61,742 nt of DNA from a virus. Below the pieces are notes generated by a model, which worked only from the letters and a program-made list of their open reading frames with translations, was not told where the DNA came from and did no database searches. Both the position numbers and the translations under genes were made by a program. Location of the stretch: IMG/VR virus record IMGVR_UViG_3300042503_000814, positions 1-61,742 of that record. One strand, written 5' to 3'. Of the stretch, positions 60,008 to 61,742 are shown in pieces (the stretch's first letter is position 1; each line of letters starts with the position of its first letter).

Positions 60008-60386
60008 GAGCCTCTCCCGTAGTGTCATTGATTGCGATTGCCACAATGGCGTGGCCCGCGATGTCGGCCAGCGTTTCCCTAATAGCTAGTGTCCGATCCG
60101 TGCCGATCATGCCCCGGAGGCGGCGGCACTTCTCCCCGATCCTGGCAAGCTGGTAGACCCACGGTTCGATACCGTCCTCTGCAACGCCTAGCGCGTTCTC
60201 TAACGGGCTTTCCTCCGCACACCCGTAGTACCCCCGCTTCCGGCTCAGAAGCCGCCATAGCTCAACGCAGATGGGCAGATAGGGATCGTCGGGGGAGACG
60301 GACAGAGCCTCACCAAGTGCGCTCTCGGCAAGCCTTAACGAGTCGGCCGTATTCGGCCCAGAAACTGGCATGGTGGTAGGGGTCAT
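59985..60386 (-). CDS. hypothetical protein, nucleotide-modification-associated-like
   Basis: 133 residues from ATG 60386 (GGAGGAG upstream). DGIEPWVYQLARIGEKCRRL then RETLADIAGHAIVAIAI resembles the DUF6378/MazG-like helical proteins found near phage nucleotide-modifying enzymes. Resemblance is by eye. Role unknown. Confidence 0.65.
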   Translation of the reverse strand: MTPTTMPVSGPNTADSLRLAESALGEALSVSPDDPYLPICVELWRLLSRKRGYYGCAEESPLENALGVAEDGIEPWVYQLARIGEKCRRLRGMIGTDRTLAIRETLADIAGHAIVAIAINDTTGEAHAEHQGS

Positions 60387-60663
60387 CGTTATCAATCTCC
60401 TCCTCGTCTAGCAGGAATGCGGTGCGGGCATGCGCCCACTCCTCCATAAAAGTCTCAACCAGTGCGTCCCGATCCAGGCTGTCGCGCAGAGCGATCACCC
60501 CGCGGTCGCCGTCTTCGTTCAGCAGGAAGTACCCCAGCAGATCCGGCATCGTTTCCGTTGGCCGGATGCACACCCGGATCGGGAACGTGCATGGGAAGCG
60601 GTCCTCTGCCCACCTCTTCAGCTTGCGGGCCAGCGCCCGCCTCCAGCAGGAACTTCGGGGCAT
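60310..60663 (-). CDS. metallopeptidase-like protein with altered zinc motif
   Basis: 117 residues from ATG 60663 (GGAG upstream). LVETFMEEWAHARTAF then HASFWAEYGRLVKACRE look like the HExxH plus H...W..YGR arrangement of SprT-like metalloproteins, but the first His of HEWAH is Glu here, so catalysis is doubtful. N-terminal PCTFPIRVCIRPTETMP is a strand. Overlaps the nuclease frame by about 209 bases. Confidence 0.7.
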   Translation of the reverse strand: MPRSSCWRRALARKLKRWAEDRFPCTFPIRVCIRPTETMPDLLGYFLLNEDGDRGVIALRDSLDRDALVETFMEEWAHARTAFLLDEEEIDNDDPYHHASFWAEYGRLVKACRERTW

Positions 60664-60949
60664 CGGACAACTCCATGATCAGTAGCCAGGGCTGGTTGTT
60701 ACGCCGGTGCAGGACGACAGGGCATTTCCCCCGTGCATCCCGGCGGGCTTGCGCCAACCAGTCGTATGGGTTCCCCCGCTCAGTTCGCTTCACCTCAAGA
60801 TGAATGCCCGGGTAGTCACTGATCACATCCGGGGAGTCAGTTCCCCCGGCAAATTGCTGGCCCCGGCGAGCCTTGCCGCCCATCACATGCGCCCAAACCT
60901 TGGACGCCTCAAGCTCCCCTCTGCAACCTTTGGCACGGGACTGGGTCAC
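60455..60949 (-). CDS. PD-(D/E)XK nuclease, Holliday-junction-resolvase-like
   Basis: 164 residues from GTG 60949, which overlaps the preceding TGA. GELEASKVWAHVMGGKARRG, TDSPDVISDYPGIHLEVKRT and the following GKCPVVLHRRNNQPWLLIME provide the E...D...ExK pattern. Likely resolves branched DNA. The last ~65 residues are a low-complexity read-through of the overlapping gene and may not be functional; a true stop seems missing. Confidence 0.72.
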   Translation of the reverse strand: MTQSRAKGCRGELEASKVWAHVMGGKARRGQQFAGGTDSPDVISDYPGIHLEVKRTERGNPYDWLAQARRDARGKCPVVLHRRNNQPWLLIMELSDAPKFLLEAGAGPQAEEVGRGPLPMHVPDPGVHPANGNDAGSAGVLPAERRRRPRGDRSARQPGSGRTG

Positions 60950-61191
60950 TTCTGCCACCTCGCCAGCAGGCCGTTGGAATGACGGGACTCCACCAGCGTG
61001 AGGCTGGGGAACTGTTCTGTCAGTAGCTTGATGGCATCCATGCCAACCTTCAGCTTGTCGATGGACTTCTCGTTCTGACTGATCCACCGGCCCAGCCTGC
61101 CACCCATGTTCAAATCGGTGGTGGCACCGGCTGGCTCCCAGTAAATGAGGAACGTGTAGCTGGCAGTGCGGATCATTGTGCCTGTGTTCAT
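60946..61191 (-). CDS. small hypothetical protein
   Basis: 81 residues from ATG 61191, overlapping the HNH stop (ATGA), which I prefer over ATG 61209. TFLIYWEPAGATTDLNMGGR and a helix with IDKLKVGMDAIKLLTEQFPS. GTGA coupling to the nuclease. Unknown role. Confidence 0.65.
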   Translation of the reverse strand: MNTGTMIRTASYTFLIYWEPAGATTDLNMGGRLGRWISQNEKSIDKLKVGMDAIKLLTEQFPSLTLVESRHSNGLLARWQK

Positions 61192-61586
61192 GGTGACCTT
61201 GCCGTCCATGATGTAATGTTCTGCTGGCGTTCGCGGGTGTAGTAATCCGGCAGCGATTCCGGGTCGTAGCCCAAGTGTTGCTTGTGCTTTAGAGATGCAA
61301 GAAACGCAGGGTCGTAGTTATCGGGATCACACTCTTGCTTAACGCCTAGAAGTGTAGCTTTGTTCAGGTCGGGCTGTCCACTGAAAATCTTGCCGCTGTG
61401 ATACACCCCGTGGCAGCGTGAGCAGAGGCGCAGGTAATTGCGGATGTCATGCTTGCGACCGGCACCACCAATAATGTGGTGAACCTCCAAGCTGCGGCGA
61501 CCATCGGACTCAGGCCACCAGCACACAGCGCAACTGCGGTGTAACTCCACCCACTCTAGTAGCGCGGCCTGCTCGGTCTTATTCAT
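61188..61586 (-). CDS. HNH endonuclease
   Basis: 132 residues. SCAVCWWPES with the first Cys pair, LEVHHIIGGAGRKHDIRNYL with the HH..N core and LCSRCHGVYH with the second Cys pair and final His, a classic HNH zinc nuclease. Phage HNH proteins nick DNA in packaging or act as homing nucleases. It starts just after the noncoding junction region, as first gene of this minus block. Confidence 0.88.
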   Translation of the reverse strand: MNKTEQAALLEWVELHRSCAVCWWPESDGRRSLEVHHIIGGAGRKHDIRNYLRLCSRCHGVYHSGKIFSGQPDLNKATLLGVKQECDPDNYDPAFLASLKHKQHLGYDPESLPDYYTRERQQNITSWTARSP

Positions 61587-61618
61587 GTGCGGTAGTGTAC
61601 CGGCTTACACCGCAGCGC
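61587..61618. promoter_or_regulatory. short upstream region of the HNH gene
   Basis: 32 bases before the terminal repeat and next to the HNH start. AT-poor, with no clear promoter. Together with bases 1-304 it makes the largest gap in the minus operon chain. Confidence 0.3.
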
Positions 61619-61742
61619 GCCACAGCTTAAACGGCGGCGAGGGTGCATAGCGACTCCCAAAAATCTGAGAGTCGCTATCTGCCCAAACGGCGGTTTCGGG
61701 TTGCAGAGAGCGGGCGTGCGTGTTGTTTTCGGGGTTCACGGC
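61619..61742. repeat. direct terminal repeat, copy 2 (circular contig junction)
   Basis: Exact copy of bases 1-124. Unique genome length is therefore about 61,618 bp. The repeat sits in the noncoding stretch between the HNH gene start (61586) and the end of the small membrane protein gene at 305. Confidence 0.95.

Overview
The window is one unit of a tailed double-stranded DNA bacteriophage, most likely a complete genome. Bases 1-124 and 61619-61742 are the same, which is what an assembler leaves when it reads a circular or circularly permuted molecule past its end, so the unique length is about 61,618 bp. The virion genes (adaptor, nozzle-like protein, many short fibres, portal, terminase, and no tape measure or contractile sheath) point to a short-tailed, podovirus-like particle. 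The DNA is GC-rich, genes are packed with ATGA, GTGA or TAATG overlaps, and Shine-Dalgarno sequences are strong. The host cannot be read from the sequence. Cysteine-rich exported-looking proteins, two peptidases and no recognisable peptidoglycan hydrolase would fit a bacterium with a protein-rich envelope such as a planctomycete, but that is a low-confidence inference.

Layout. (1) 305-6866, minus strand: early DNA metabolism and recombination, namely a RecE/lambda-type exonuclease, an ERF-type annealing protein, SSB, a superfamily 2 helicase split over two overlapping reading frames, a PD-(D/E)XK nuclease and a run of small proteins. Through the circle junction it continues into (2) 61586-55763, minus strand: HNH nuclease, a second PD-(D/E)XK nuclease, a degenerate metallopeptidase-like protein, a subtilisin-like serine peptidase, a papain-like cysteine peptidase, several small membrane proteins and a sigma-70 family factor. 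(3) 7112-8026, plus strand: tyrosine integrase beside a tRNA-like sequence that may be the phage attachment site. (4) 8003-44129, minus strand: the late morphogenesis operon, read from scaffold-side and injected proteins (44.1-41.4 kb) through scaffold, capsid, terminase and portal (41-31 kb), a mosaic set of fibres (31-24 kb), adaptor, nozzle and large adhesins (24-16.7 kb), to internal virion proteins (16.7-8.0 kb). (5) 44655-45656, minus: an isolated gene with a very strong terminator. (6) 45657-46249: a 593-bp control region, rich in repeats, between divergent transcription units. (7) 46250-55138, plus strand: more than thirty very small, translationally coupled genes, ending in a small serine recombinase (55141-55914).

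How it works together. Exonuclease, ERF and SSB form a homologous-recombination cassette. No DNA polymerase or primase was recognised, so replication probably uses host enzymes. The phage carries its own sigma factor, presumably to switch transcription. The integrase and tRNA-like site suggest a temperate life style. The most interesting inference is a peptidase-based release cassette (two cytoplasmic-looking peptidases among small membrane proteins, with no recognised lysozyme, amidase or transglycosylase). Other notable parts are an ADP-ribosyltransferase-like protein in the late operon, a cysteine-rich lectin-bearing structural protein, a 2-oxoglutarate/iron oxygenase inside the fibre array, and a small terminase subunit whose zinc-ribbon N-terminus apparently starts at a CTG codon.
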